Source: Salipiger sp. H15
GTDB taxonomy: Bacteria > Pseudomonadota > Alphaproteobacteria > Rhodobacterales > Rhodobacteraceae
Length of the DNA stretch: 64,000 nucleotides
Assembly (NCBI RefSeq): GCF_040409955.1
Contig: NZ_CP123389.1
Span: 62,001-126,000 of the forward strand
Reading direction: 5' to 3'
The notes beneath the pieces were generated by a model. The model saw only the letters and a list, made by a program, of their open reading frames with translations. It did not search any database and was not told where the DNA came from. Shown piece after piece: positions 25,615 through 33,707 of this stretch; within the stretch, counting starts at the first letter, position 1; each line of letters starts with the position of its first letter. The position numbers and the translations under genes were made by a program.

Positions 25615-26523
25615 ATGCGTCTTCGAGTCATTCCCGACAACACCAGCTTCGACTTCTTCAAGCGCTGGAAGCTGTGGCTGGGCATCTCCGGGCTCATGCT
25701 GGTGCTCGCCATGGCGAGCTTCGGCATCCGCGGCCTGAACTACGGCATCGACTTCCGCGGCGGCACCACGATCCGCACGCAGAGCGCCGAGCCGGTGGAC
25801 GTGGGCGCCTACCGCGACGCGCTCGGCGCGCTGGGGCTGGGCGATGTGGTCATCTCCGAGGTGTTCGACCCGGCCTTCGGGCCGGACCAGAACGTCGCCA
25901 TGGTGCGCATCCAGGCGCAGGACGAGGCCGAGGCGGTCACCCCCGAAACCATCAGCGCGGTCGAGGCGGCGCTGCAGGGCGTCTCGCCGGACATCGAGTT
26001 CGTCTCGGTGGAATCGGTGGGGCCCAAGGTCTCGGGCGAGCTGATCTGGACCGCGGTCGAGGCCGTGGTCCTGTCGATCGCCGCGGTGCTGATCTACATC
26101 TGGCTGCGCTTCGAGTGGCAGTTCGCCGTCGGCGCGGTGCTGGCGCTGGTGCATGACGTGATCCTGACGATCGGCGTCTTCTCCGAGCTGCAGATGAAGG
26201 TCGACCTGACCATCGTCGCGGCGCTGCTGACCATCCTCGGCTACTCGATCAACGACACGGTGGTGGTCTTCGACCGGGTGCGCGAGAACCTGATCAAGTA
26301 CAAGAAGACGGACCTGAAGGAGGTGCTGAACCTCTCGGCCAACGAGACTCTGAGCCGGACGCTGATGACCTCGTTCACCACGCTGGTCGCGCTGATCGCG
26401 CTGCTGGTGCTGGGCGGCGACGTGATCCGCGGCTTCGTCTTCGCGAGCGCGAGGCGGCGCTGGCCGCCACCCACAGCTGAGCCATTGCTCCCCGCCCGCG
26501 ACCTGCGGGCGGGGACACCGTAA
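25615..26523 (+). CDS. secF: SecF, truncated with foreign C-terminal tail
   Basis: SecF partners SecD. This 302-residue form has the SecF start (VIPDNTSFDFFKRWKLWLGI, GLNYGIDFRGGTTIR), the central VESVGPKVSGEL and the spans with GYSINDTVVVFDRVREN and SRTLMTSFTTLVAL. It runs normally to VIRGFVFA and then changes to a Pro/Arg-rich tail with no family likeness. The last membrane span and cytoplasmic end of SecF are missing. In another frame the DNA after the break encodes EREAALAATHS-stop, which looks like the natural end of a different protein, so a deletion probably joined two genes near 26447. Together with the frameshifted secD this suggests a decaying extra secDF copy. Confidence 0.8.
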   Translation: MRLRVIPDNTSFDFFKRWKLWLGISGLMLVLAMASFGIRGLNYGIDFRGGTTIRTQSAEPVDVGAYRDALGALGLGDVVISEVFDPAFGPDQNVAMVRIQAQDEAEAVTPETISAVEAALQGVSPDIEFVSVESVGPKVSGELIWTAVEAVVLSIAAVLIYIWLRFEWQFAVGAVLALVHDVILTIGVFSELQMKVDLTIVAALLTILGYSINDTVVVFDRVRENLIKYKKTDLKEVLNLSANETLSRTLMTSFTTLVALIALLVLGGDVIRGFVFASARRRWPPPTAEPLLPARDLRAGTP

Positions 26524-26529
26524 GGCGGT

Positions 26530-27552
26530 TCAGTCCTTGCCCATCCGCAGCCGCCGCTCCACGCCATGCCCGGCGCGCGCGGTCACGGGATCCTGCGTCT
26601 CCATGCGCCGGCGCAGGTACATCCACAGCAGCGCCATCACCCCGATCGAGAAATACCCGTCCACCGCGTAGTGATAGCCGCTCCAGATCGACAGGAGCAG
26701 GATCGCGCCGCAGAAGAGTGCCGCCGGGAAAGCCAGCAGCACCGAGCGCTCGCCGCAATAGAGCGCCACGACGGTCGCCACAGACACGTGCACCGAGGCA
26801 AAGGCCGAGATGCCGGTGCCAAAGCCCTCGCGCCCCGCGGCATACATGTCCCACAGGTAGTCCTGCAGCGCGCCCATCACCGTGCGGTCGAGCCCCGCGA
26901 AATGCAGCGTCCGGGTCAGCGCGGCGAAGCGGTCGCTGTCGTAGAGCCGGTCGTAGAAGATCGGCCCCACCGACATGCCGCTCAGCGCCAGCACGTTGCC
27001 GATGACGATCCAGCTTGCGCAGTAGAGCACGAGGTAGCGCTTCACCCGCACCGGGTCGTCGTCGGTGGCGATCAGGATCACCGGGAAGAGGAAGGCCGCG
27101 ACCAGCCAGGGCCCCTGGTAGAGCGGCGTAAGGCTGAGCATGGTCTGCGCCCCGAACAGCCGGTTGATGACCGCCCAGGGGTCGGTGTGCCCGTGCAGCC
27201 AGGCGTCGAACCGCGCGAGATAGGGGTCGGCGTAATAGGGAACGATCGACGGCATCGTCGTCTTGAACATGGTGAACCCGACGTGCAGCGAGAGGATCGC
27301 GGCATAGACCATGGCGACGGTGCCGACCGCCCCGGCGGTGCCCGTGCCCCGCCGCGTCTCGGCGCGGACGGCCCAGAGCGACACCAGCCCGGCGGCCAGC
27401 CAGAGATACCAGAGCGAGACGTCGAGATCGCCGGACACCGTTCCCAGCACGTCGGCCACCACCCCGTCGCGGAACAGGATGGCGATCAGGAACGAGACCA
27501 GCGCGTAGCCGATGCCGAAGGCGAAGAAGGCCCGGGATGGCGCCAGGGTCAT
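26530..27552 (-). CDS. PAP2-superfamily membrane protein
   Basis: A polytopic membrane protein of about 340 residues resembling the PAP2-like phosphatase/inositol phosphoryltransferase-type family. Catalytic-type motifs lie late in the chain: the second box in SAFASVHVSVATVVALYCGE and the third in SGYHYAVDGYFSIGVMALLW, with His residues suited to a phospho-enzyme mechanism. The middle includes YYADPYLARFDAWLHGHTDPW, common in these membrane proteins. It probably acts on a phospholipid or polyprenyl phosphate. The ATG at 27552 follows GAGG; a GTG two codons upstream is possible. Its 3' end meets the truncated secF. Confidence 0.75.
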   Translation of the reverse strand: MTLAPSRAFFAFGIGYALVSFLIAILFRDGVVADVLGTVSGDLDVSLWYLWLAAGLVSLWAVRAETRRGTGTAGAVGTVAMVYAAILSLHVGFTMFKTTMPSIVPYYADPYLARFDAWLHGHTDPWAVINRLFGAQTMLSLTPLYQGPWLVAAFLFPVILIATDDDPVRVKRYLVLYCASWIVIGNVLALSGMSVGPIFYDRLYDSDRFAALTRTLHFAGLDRTVMGALQDYLWDMYAAGREGFGTGISAFASVHVSVATVVALYCGERSVLLAFPAALFCGAILLLSIWSGYHYAVDGYFSIGVMALLWMYLRRRMETQDPVTARAGHGVERRLRMGKD

Positions 27553-27696
27553 GGCCACCTCGTCAGAGCGGAAGATTTCAACATGTCCTTCACGAGCAGA
27601 TTGTCACGAACTCGACATGTAGGAGACCTTAGGCCCCTTTGTAGTCAAGGGGCTGGATAATCCGCGCGGCCCGCTCCCGCTGGCGGATCCCTGCTC

Positions 27697-28722
27697 TCAG
27701 GCACCGGGAGCGAGCGCCGCGCGGATTGCATCCATCGTCGCCAGCATGTCGAGCGTGTCCGTCAGCGGCCGTTTCGGCGTCTCGGTGAGCCCGGCGGCGA
27801 TGCAGCGCGCGACCTCTGCCGCCTCGTAGAAAAGCCCGTCGAAATGCCGCCCCGCCGGCTCCACGTAGTCGAGCACGGTGCCACCATCGGCCGAGATCAC
27901 CCGGAACGGCCCCGGCAGGTTGAACTCGCTGCCGAACCGCACCGTGCCCTTCGTGCCGACGATCGCCGCGTTGGTCGGGGTGATCCCGTAGAGCGTCGTG
28001 GACATGGTGCCCTGGTTGCCCCGCGCATCGGCAAGGATCACCGACAGCTGCCCCTGCACCCCGCTTTCGTCCATCTGCGCAAGGCCCAGCACCTTCTCCG
28101 GCACGCCGAGCAGCCGGGTCAACAGCGACACCGGGTAGGTGCCGAGATCGTTGAGCGGCCCGCCCGCCAGCGCCGGATCGAAGATGCGGTGATCGCGGGT
28201 GAAATACTCGCCGTACTCGGTGTGCACCGACTTGATCTCGCCAAGCGCGCCCGAGGTGAGGATCTGGTCCAGCACGTCGAACTTCGGCAGGAAGTAGGTC
28301 CAGAGCGCCTCGGCGAGGAAGAGCCCGCGCGCGAGGGCCAGTTCGGCGAGCCGCACGCCGTCGGCATGGCTCAGAACCATCGGCTTTTCCACCAGCACGT
28401 TCCTGCCCGCGCTCAGCGCCATCTCGGCATGGGCGGCGTGCAGGTTGTGCGGCGTGGCGACGTAGATCACGTCGAGCGAGGGATCATTCACCAGCGCCTC
28501 GTAGCTGCCGTGGGCGGTGGGGATCCGCCAGTCCGCCGCGAAACGGTCGGCGCTCTCCTGCGAGCGCGAGCCGACCGCCGCGATCTCCTGCGTGGTATGG
28601 GCGCGCACCGACTCGATGAAGCGCTGCGCGATCCAGCCTGTGCCGAGCAGGCCCCAGCGCAGCGCCGGGGCCGCCATCGGGTCCGGCACGCGCGAGGCGG
28701 GCAGTGCCGAAGGAAAGCTCAT
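27697..28722 (-). CDS. Gfo/Idh/MocA oxidoreductase, dihydrodiol-dehydrogenase-like
   Basis: A 341-residue NAD(P)-dependent dehydrogenase. The Rossmann start is LRWGLLGTGWIAQRFIESV, the EKP motif is NVLVEKPMVLSHADG, and the substrate domain includes GGPLNDLGTYPVSLLTRLLG, as in dimeric dihydrodiol dehydrogenases and glucose-fructose oxidoreductases. It overlaps the preceding gene by 4 bp (ATGA) and is the last gene of the inositol operon. It probably oxidises or reduces an inositol isomer or a related sugar; D-apiose-type dehydrogenases also belong to this superfamily, so a sugar role is possible. Confidence 0.82.
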   Translation of the reverse strand: MSFPSALPASRVPDPMAAPALRWGLLGTGWIAQRFIESVRAHTTQEIAAVGSRSQESADRFAADWRIPTAHGSYEALVNDPSLDVIYVATPHNLHAAHAEMALSAGRNVLVEKPMVLSHADGVRLAELALARGLFLAEALWTYFLPKFDVLDQILTSGALGEIKSVHTEYGEYFTRDHRIFDPALAGGPLNDLGTYPVSLLTRLLGVPEKVLGLAQMDESGVQGQLSVILADARGNQGTMSTTLYGITPTNAAIVGTKGTVRFGSEFNLPGPFRVISADGGTVLDYVEPAGRHFDGLFYEAAEVARCIAAGLTETPKRPLTDTLDMLATMDAIRAALAPGA

Positions 28723-29924
28723 GCGGGCACGCCCTGCGGCCGGTTGGCGGGCGCGGTGCTTCCGACCCGCTCCCAGACCCCGCTTGCCAGCGAGCGCTCC
28801 ATGGCGTCCATGATGCGCATGTTCTCCAGCCCGAAGGCGAAGTTCGGGGCGCAGTCCGCATCCGACATGATACCCTCGACGAGGTCGCGCACCTCGATCA
28901 CCTTCACGTCGAAATAGCCGAGCCCGCCCCCGGCGAAGTCGAAGGGGAAGAAGGCCGAGAACTGCGGCACCTGGCTGCCCGCCAGCAGCGTCTTGAAGCC
29001 GCGGTCGGGCTTCTCGTCGCCGAAGCGCGCGATCTTCAGCTCGTTGAAGCGCTCGCCGTCCATCAGGATCGTCCCCGTGGTGCCCGAGACCTCCCAGTAG
29101 ACGCCGAAGACCTTGCCCGCCGAGACGCGCGAGGCCTCGATCGTGCCCCCCGCGCCGCTCTCGAAACGCACGAGTGTCTGGATCTGGTCCTCGTTCTCGA
29201 CCGCGCGGCGCGGCGCACCCTCGCTGGCCTTGGCGCCGTAGCCCGCCGCGCCCTGCGGCACCGGACGGCTCGGGAAATAGGTCTGGCTCTGCGCGATGGT
29301 GCTCTCGATCCCGCCCATGAGGTACTGCGCCACCGAGATCACGTGGCTGCCAAGATCGCCGAGCGCGCCCGACCCCGCCTCGCGCCGCGTGCAGCGCCAC
29401 GAGAACGGCAGCTCGGGGTCGTTGAAGAAGCCCTGGTCGAACCAGCCGCGGAAGCGCATCGGCGTGCCGATCTCGCCCCGGTCGATCAGCTGCTTCGCCA
29501 GCATGGCCGCAGGGGTCTTCACGTTGTTGAAGGCGACCATGGTCTTCACCCCGGCGGCGGCCGCCGCGGCGGCCATCGCCTCGGCCTCGGCCAGCGTCAC
29601 CGAGAGCGGCTTTTCGCAATAGACGTGCTTGCCCGCCGCGATCGCCGCCATCGCCATGTCGAAATGCAGCGCGTTTGGCGAGGTGATGTCGACCACGTCG
29701 ACACCCGGATCAGCCACCAGCGCGCGCCAGTCGCCGGTGCTGCGCTCGAAGCCGAAGCGCGCGGCCGCCTCCGCCGCCAGTTCCTCGGTCGCATCGGCCA
29801 GCATGTAGGGATGCGGCACGGCGGGAAGGTCGCGGTACAGCATCGCGGCACGGCGGAAGGCGTCGGCATGGGCCTGCCCCATGAAGCCCGATCCGATGAG
29901 GCCGATGTTCAGTCTCTTCTGCAT
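28719..29924 (-). CDS. Gfo/Idh/MocA oxidoreductase of the inositol locus
   Basis: A 401-residue oxidoreductase, longer than the 340 usual for IolG. It has the nucleotide loop NIGLIGSGFMGQAHADAF, HVYCEKPLSVTLAEAEAM and the substrate-domain segment GSGALGDLGSHVISVAQYLMGG. Relatives in inositol clusters oxidise scyllo-inositol or interconvert inosose isomers. AGGAG lies before the ATG at 29924; an earlier start would add eleven residues (MPPCPPEQERD) without family likeness. It is 13 bp from the IolE-like gene and overlaps the next oxidoreductase. The exact substrate is not readable. Confidence 0.82.
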   Translation of the reverse strand: MQKRLNIGLIGSGFMGQAHADAFRRAAMLYRDLPAVPHPYMLADATEELAAEAAARFGFERSTGDWRALVADPGVDVVDITSPNALHFDMAMAAIAAGKHVYCEKPLSVTLAEAEAMAAAAAAAGVKTMVAFNNVKTPAAMLAKQLIDRGEIGTPMRFRGWFDQGFFNDPELPFSWRCTRREAGSGALGDLGSHVISVAQYLMGGIESTIAQSQTYFPSRPVPQGAAGYGAKASEGAPRRAVENEDQIQTLVRFESGAGGTIEASRVSAGKVFGVYWEVSGTTGTILMDGERFNELKIARFGDEKPDRGFKTLLAGSQVPQFSAFFPFDFAGGGLGYFDVKVIEVRDLVEGIMSDADCAPNFAFGLENMRIMDAMERSLASGVWERVGSTAPANRPQGVPA

Positions 29925-29937
29925 GTCTCTCTCCTGC

Positions 29938-30855
29938 TCAGGCGGGCAAGGCGGCAAAGGCCGCGCGGATGTGGTCGAAGGCGCGGGTCACGGCGGCGCG
30001 CGGCGGGGCGATGGCGGGGTCCTGCTCGGCCTCGACGATCAGCCAGCCGCGGTAGTCGCCTCCGGCGGCGAAACGGACCAGCGGGCCGAAATCGAGCGCG
30101 CCGTCGCCGGGCACGGTGAACATCCCCTGCCGCACCCCCTCGTTGAAGCTGGCATCGCGGTCGCGCACCTGCCGCATGGCGCTGCTGCGCACGTCCTTGA
30201 GGTGGATGTGCGCGATCCGATCGCCGAAGCGCTCGATGAGCCGCGTGTAGCTGAAGCCCGAGGCGACGGCGTGGCCGGTGTCGAGCAACAGCCCCACGTC
30301 CGGCCCGCAGCGCCCGAGGATGTCCGAGATCTCCTCGAAGGTCTCGGCGATCATCATCAGGTGGTGGTGATAGGCCAGCCGCAGCCCGTACTCGCCCAGC
30401 AGGTGACGGGCAAACCCGGTGAGCCGCTCGGCATAGCCCGGAACCTCGCGCGGCAGCATCACCCGGCGGCGCGACATCGGCGCATCGAGCGGCGCGCCCG
30501 GTGCCATCATCGCCACCTCGCCATAGACCATCACCCCGCAGCCCATCGCCTGCAACAGCCGTGCGTGGGGGGCCACTGCCGCGAGCTCGGCGGCGACGTC
30601 GCGCTCGGCCAGCTCGCCCGAGTACCAGCCCGAGGCGAGGGAAAGCCCGTGGCCCTTCAGCAGAGGCGCCAGAAGCTCGGGCCGGCGCGGGAACTTGCGG
30701 CCGAGCTCGACCCCTTCGTAGCCCGCCTCCGCCGCGTCGCGCAGGCAGGTCTCGAGCGGGATGTCCGCGCCCAGATCCTCCAGCACGTCATTGGCCCATG
30801 AGAGCGGGCTCACCCCGAGCCGCAGCCCCGGCGGCAGGAAATCGGTTGCGCTCAT
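29938..30855 (-). CDS. Second IolE-like TIM-barrel protein (inosose dehydratase/isomerase family)
   Basis: A 305-residue xylose-isomerase-like TIM barrel. It opens LRLGVSPLSWANDVLEDLGAD and carries YEGVELGRKFP, AYHHHLMMIAETFEEI, LLLDTGHAVASGF and HIHLKDVRSS, ending GWLIVEAEQDPA. The same blocks occur in the IolE at 32751-33659, so the two are paralogues, and metal-binding Glu/Asp/His residues are kept. It may dehydrate another inosose isomer or act as an isomerase feeding the main route. Start at 30855 chosen from GGAGG upstream. It lies between two oxidoreductase genes in the operon. Confidence 0.8.
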   Translation of the reverse strand: MSATDFLPPGLRLGVSPLSWANDVLEDLGADIPLETCLRDAAEAGYEGVELGRKFPRRPELLAPLLKGHGLSLASGWYSGELAERDVAAELAAVAPHARLLQAMGCGVMVYGEVAMMAPGAPLDAPMSRRRVMLPREVPGYAERLTGFARHLLGEYGLRLAYHHHLMMIAETFEEISDILGRCGPDVGLLLDTGHAVASGFSYTRLIERFGDRIAHIHLKDVRSSAMRQVRDRDASFNEGVRQGMFTVPGDGALDFGPLVRFAAGGDYRGWLIVEAEQDPAIAPPRAAVTRAFDHIRAAFAALPA

Positions 30856-30881
30856 CGGGTCCTCCTCCCGTGCTGCGGCTG

Positions 30882-31892
30882 TCATTCCGGGCGCCAGTCC
30901 GGGCTCATCGCCACGGCCTGCCCGGTCTCGTTCGACCGGATCGCCGCCTCGACCAGCCGCTGCGCCTCGAGCCCGTCGCGCGCCGTGGCGAGCGGCGGGG
31001 TGCCGTGCTCGATCAGCCCGGCGAAGGCGGCCATCTCGTCGCGGTAGGCCTGCGCGAAACGCTCGAGGAAATAGTTCATCGGCGGCGGCGCCAGCGTGCC
31101 CTCGGGGCGCACCACGTGCAGCGTGCCCTGCGGCGCGTTCTCGACCCGCAGCACCTCGCGCGCACAGATCGCCTCGAGCCGCTGGTCGTAGCCCATCGGC
31201 CCGCGCCGGCAGTTGACCACCTGCGCCAGCCGCCCGCTCACCGTGACGAGGGTGATCATCAGCGTGTCGACATCCCCCGCCGCGCCGATCTCGGGCGAAA
31301 TGAGGCAGGAGCCCCGCGCGTAGACCGAGGCGATCTCCTCGCCGAGCAGGAAGCGCGCCATGTCCATGTCATGGATCGCCGTGTCGCGGAACATGCCGCC
31401 CGAGCTTTTCACATAGGAGACCGGCGGCGGCGCCGGGTCGCGCGATTGCATGATGAGGTGCTCGAGCCGCCCCGCCTCGCCGCTTGCCACCCGCGCCTGC
31501 AGCGCCCGGAACGAGGCATCGTAGCGCCGCTGGAAGCCCAGCATGCAGGGGATGCCCGCCGCCTCGACCGCCGCCACCGCCTTCTCGGTGAGCGCGAAAT
31601 CGAGGCTCACCGGCTTCTCGCAGAACACCGCCTTGCCGGTCTCGGCGGCGCGGTGCAGCAGCGGCGCGTGGCTGCTGGTGGAACTCGCGACGATGATGCC
31701 GTGCAGCTTGGGGTCGGCAAAGACCTGCTCGGCGCTGACGATGCGCGCGCCGGTCGCCCTGGCGAGATCCTCCCGCGCCGGGCCCTCGAGCGGGTCGACG
31801 ATGTACTTCACGTGCAGCCCGGGCTGCGCCGCCGCGTTGCGGGCGTGGATCTGCCCGATGCGGCCGGCCCCGAAAACGGCAAGCTGGACCAT
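30882..31892 (-). CDS. iolG: myo-Inositol 2-dehydrogenase, rhizobial IdhA type
   Basis: A 336-residue Gfo/Idh/MocA dehydrogenase that oxidises myo-inositol to 2-keto-myo-inositol with NAD+. It shows LAVFGAGRIGQIHARNA, AVFCEKPVSLD, MLGFQRRYDASF, SRDPAPPPVSYVKSSGGMFR and DTAIHDMDMARFLLGEE, agreeing in order and wording with the Sinorhizobium IdhA type. The catalytic Lys-Asp-His set is in EKP and HDMD. The ATG at 31892 starts the Rossmann strand; the upstream extension in this frame is not protein-like. The locus holds a second, differently related iolG at 38488-39498. Confidence 0.88.
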   Translation of the reverse strand: MVQLAVFGAGRIGQIHARNAAAQPGLHVKYIVDPLEGPAREDLARATGARIVSAEQVFADPKLHGIIVASSTSSHAPLLHRAAETGKAVFCEKPVSLDFALTEKAVAAVEAAGIPCMLGFQRRYDASFRALQARVASGEAGRLEHLIMQSRDPAPPPVSYVKSSGGMFRDTAIHDMDMARFLLGEEIASVYARGSCLISPEIGAAGDVDTLMITLVTVSGRLAQVVNCRRGPMGYDQRLEAICAREVLRVENAPQGTLHVVRPEGTLAPPPMNYFLERFAQAYRDEMAAFAGLIEHGTPPLATARDGLEAQRLVEAAIRSNETGQAVAMSPDWRPE

Positions 31893-31920
31893 GTGCTCTC
31901 CTCCCTCCTTCGGCGCGCCG

Positions 31921-32715
31921 CTACAGCAGGTGCGCGACCTGCGGCGCGGGCACGAAGCGCCATTTGCGCAGCGGCCCGGCCATGACGTTGAGGTAATACA
32001 TCTCGAACCCGTGCGGCGCGCCGCAGGGGTGGTGGCCGCGCGGCACGCAGACCACGTCGTGGTCATGCACCGCCATGGTCTCGTCGAGCAGCCGGTCGTC
32101 GGTGTAGACGCGCTGGATGCCGAAACCGTCGCCCGGGTTCAGCCGGTGGTAGTAGGTCTCCTCGAGATAGGTGATGCGCGGGAAGTCGTCCTCGTCGTGG
32201 CGGTGGCTCGGGTAGGACGACCAGTTGCCCGCCGGGGTGAAGACCTCGGTGACCAGCAGGCTGTCGCAATAGTCCTCGTTCTCCATGGCGATATTGTTGA
32301 TGTGGCGGGTGTTCGCCCCCTCGCCGCGCTGGGTGAGGCTGATCCCCTCCGGCCCGATCCGCCGCGCCGCGTGCCCGCCCCTGCCCGGCGCCGAGCAGAC
32401 CGCGAGCGTGCAGTCGGTGGTGGCCTCGGCGCTCCAGTCGCTGCCGTCCGGCAGGTAGAGGCAATGCGGCGGGCTCTTCTCGAAGACGCTCATCCGCGCG
32501 CCGAGCTCGCCCCAGTCCTGTCCCGCGCCGGTGAGCCTCGCCCTGCCCTCGACCAGCACGAGGATCACCTCGCGCTCGCCGGTGGCCTCTGACACGCGCT
32601 CGCCCGCGCGCAGCCGGTAGAGCGAGAAGCCGACGTAGCGCCAGCCAGCGCTCGCCGGGGTGATCTCGTGCACCTTGCCATGGGTGCCGAAAGGGTGGTG
32701 AAGAAGGTGGCTCAT
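31921..32715 (-). CDS. iolB: 5-Deoxy-glucuronate isomerase
   Basis: A 264-residue bicupin. The isomerase turns 5-deoxy-glucuronate into 5-dehydro-2-deoxygluconate in inositol breakdown. Family blocks are visible: GWRYVGFSLYRLRAGERV, the metal-site region WSSYPSHRHDEDD, EETYYHRLNPGDGFGIQRVY and VPRGHHPCGAPHGFEMYYLNVMAGP. The two conserved His of SHRH, with later Glu and His, form the metal centre. Length equals that of known IolB. It lies 28 bp before iolG and 35 bp after iolE. Confidence 0.93.
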   Translation of the reverse strand: MSHLLHHPFGTHGKVHEITPASAGWRYVGFSLYRLRAGERVSEATGEREVILVLVEGRARLTGAGQDWGELGARMSVFEKSPPHCLYLPDGSDWSAEATTDCTLAVCSAPGRGGHAARRIGPEGISLTQRGEGANTRHINNIAMENEDYCDSLLVTEVFTPAGNWSSYPSHRHDEDDFPRITYLEETYYHRLNPGDGFGIQRVYTDDRLLDETMAVHDHDVVCVPRGHHPCGAPHGFEMYYLNVMAGPLRKWRFVPAPQVAHLL

Positions 32716-32750
32716 CTGCCCGGTGTCCCTGTCCTGTTTCCCTGACGCGC

Positions 32751-33659
32751 TCACGCCTCCTGCGGGGTGATCAGCCCGACCTTGGCCGAGAGCGCCTTCA
32801 GCGTCCGCAGCCCGAGCCCCTGGTACTCGAGCGGATTGCGGACTGCGCTGTCCTGCTCGGCCTCGATGACGATCCAGCCCGAATACCCGTGCTCCGCCGC
32901 GACCCTCAGCACCGGCTCGAAGTCGACGCAGCCCTCGGGATCGCCCGGCACGGTGAAGGTGCCGCGCCGCACCCCCTCGAGGAAACTCAGGCCCTTTTCG
33001 CGCACCTCGCGGGCCACCTCGGGGCGCACGTTCTTGCAGTGGATGTGGCTCACCCGGTCCATGTATTGCCGCGCCAGCGCCTCGGGATCGGCGCCGCCGA
33101 ACCAGGCATGGCCGGTGTCGAGCAACAGCCGCGTGTGCGGCCCCGCCATCTCCATGAAGCGCGCGATGTCCCCCGCGCTCTCGATGATCGTGCCCATGTG
33201 GTGGTGATAGCCCATCGCCACCCCCTCCTCGGCGGCGACGCGCGAGAGCTCCTCGTAGCCGCGCGAGAAGCGGTCCCACTCGGCCTCACTCATCACCGGG
33301 CGGTCGTTCACCGCCACCGCGTCATTGCCATGCACCGTGTTCGAGCATTCGCATGCGTTGATGTGATCGCCCCCCGCCGCCTTGGTGAAGGCGATCCAGT
33401 CGCGCAGCGCCCGCACCTCGGCCTGCAGGTCGTTCACCAGCAGGCCCGTCGAGAACCAGCCCGCCGCAAAGCGCAGCCCGAACCCGGCGAGCACGGCTTT
33501 CAGCGCGGCGCCGTCCTCGGGCATCTTGTGGCCCTTCTCGATGCCGTCGAAGCCGAGCGTCCGACAGTCGCCTAGGCAATCCTCGAGGCTCAGGTGATCG
33601 CCGATCGACCAGTCGTCGTCGTTCGACCAGGCGATGGGGTTGGTGCCGAAACGGATCAT
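32751..33659 (-). CDS. iolE: Inosose dehydratase
   Basis: A 302-residue TIM barrel that removes water from 2-keto-myo-inositol to give 3D-trihydroxycyclohexane-1,2-dione. It begins FGTNPIAWSNDDDWSIGDHLSLE, the usual IolE opening, then FDGIEKGHKMP, AMGYHHHMGTIIES, LLLDTGHAWFGG, HIHCKNVRPEV and GWIVIEAEQD. The conserved Glu, Asp, His and Glu residues that hold the metal are present. It follows iolD by 48 bp, giving the classic order iolD-iolE-iolB within this operon. Confidence 0.93.
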   Translation of the reverse strand: MIRFGTNPIAWSNDDDWSIGDHLSLEDCLGDCRTLGFDGIEKGHKMPEDGAALKAVLAGFGLRFAAGWFSTGLLVNDLQAEVRALRDWIAFTKAAGGDHINACECSNTVHGNDAVAVNDRPVMSEAEWDRFSRGYEELSRVAAEEGVAMGYHHHMGTIIESAGDIARFMEMAGPHTRLLLDTGHAWFGGADPEALARQYMDRVSHIHCKNVRPEVAREVREKGLSFLEGVRRGTFTVPGDPEGCVDFEPVLRVAAEHGYSGWIVIEAEQDSAVRNPLEYQGLGLRTLKALSAKVGLITPQEA

Positions 33660-33707
33660 CTCTCTCTCCCGATCCTTGTCATGTCCATGTCGCCGAGGGC
33701 TGCGCCT

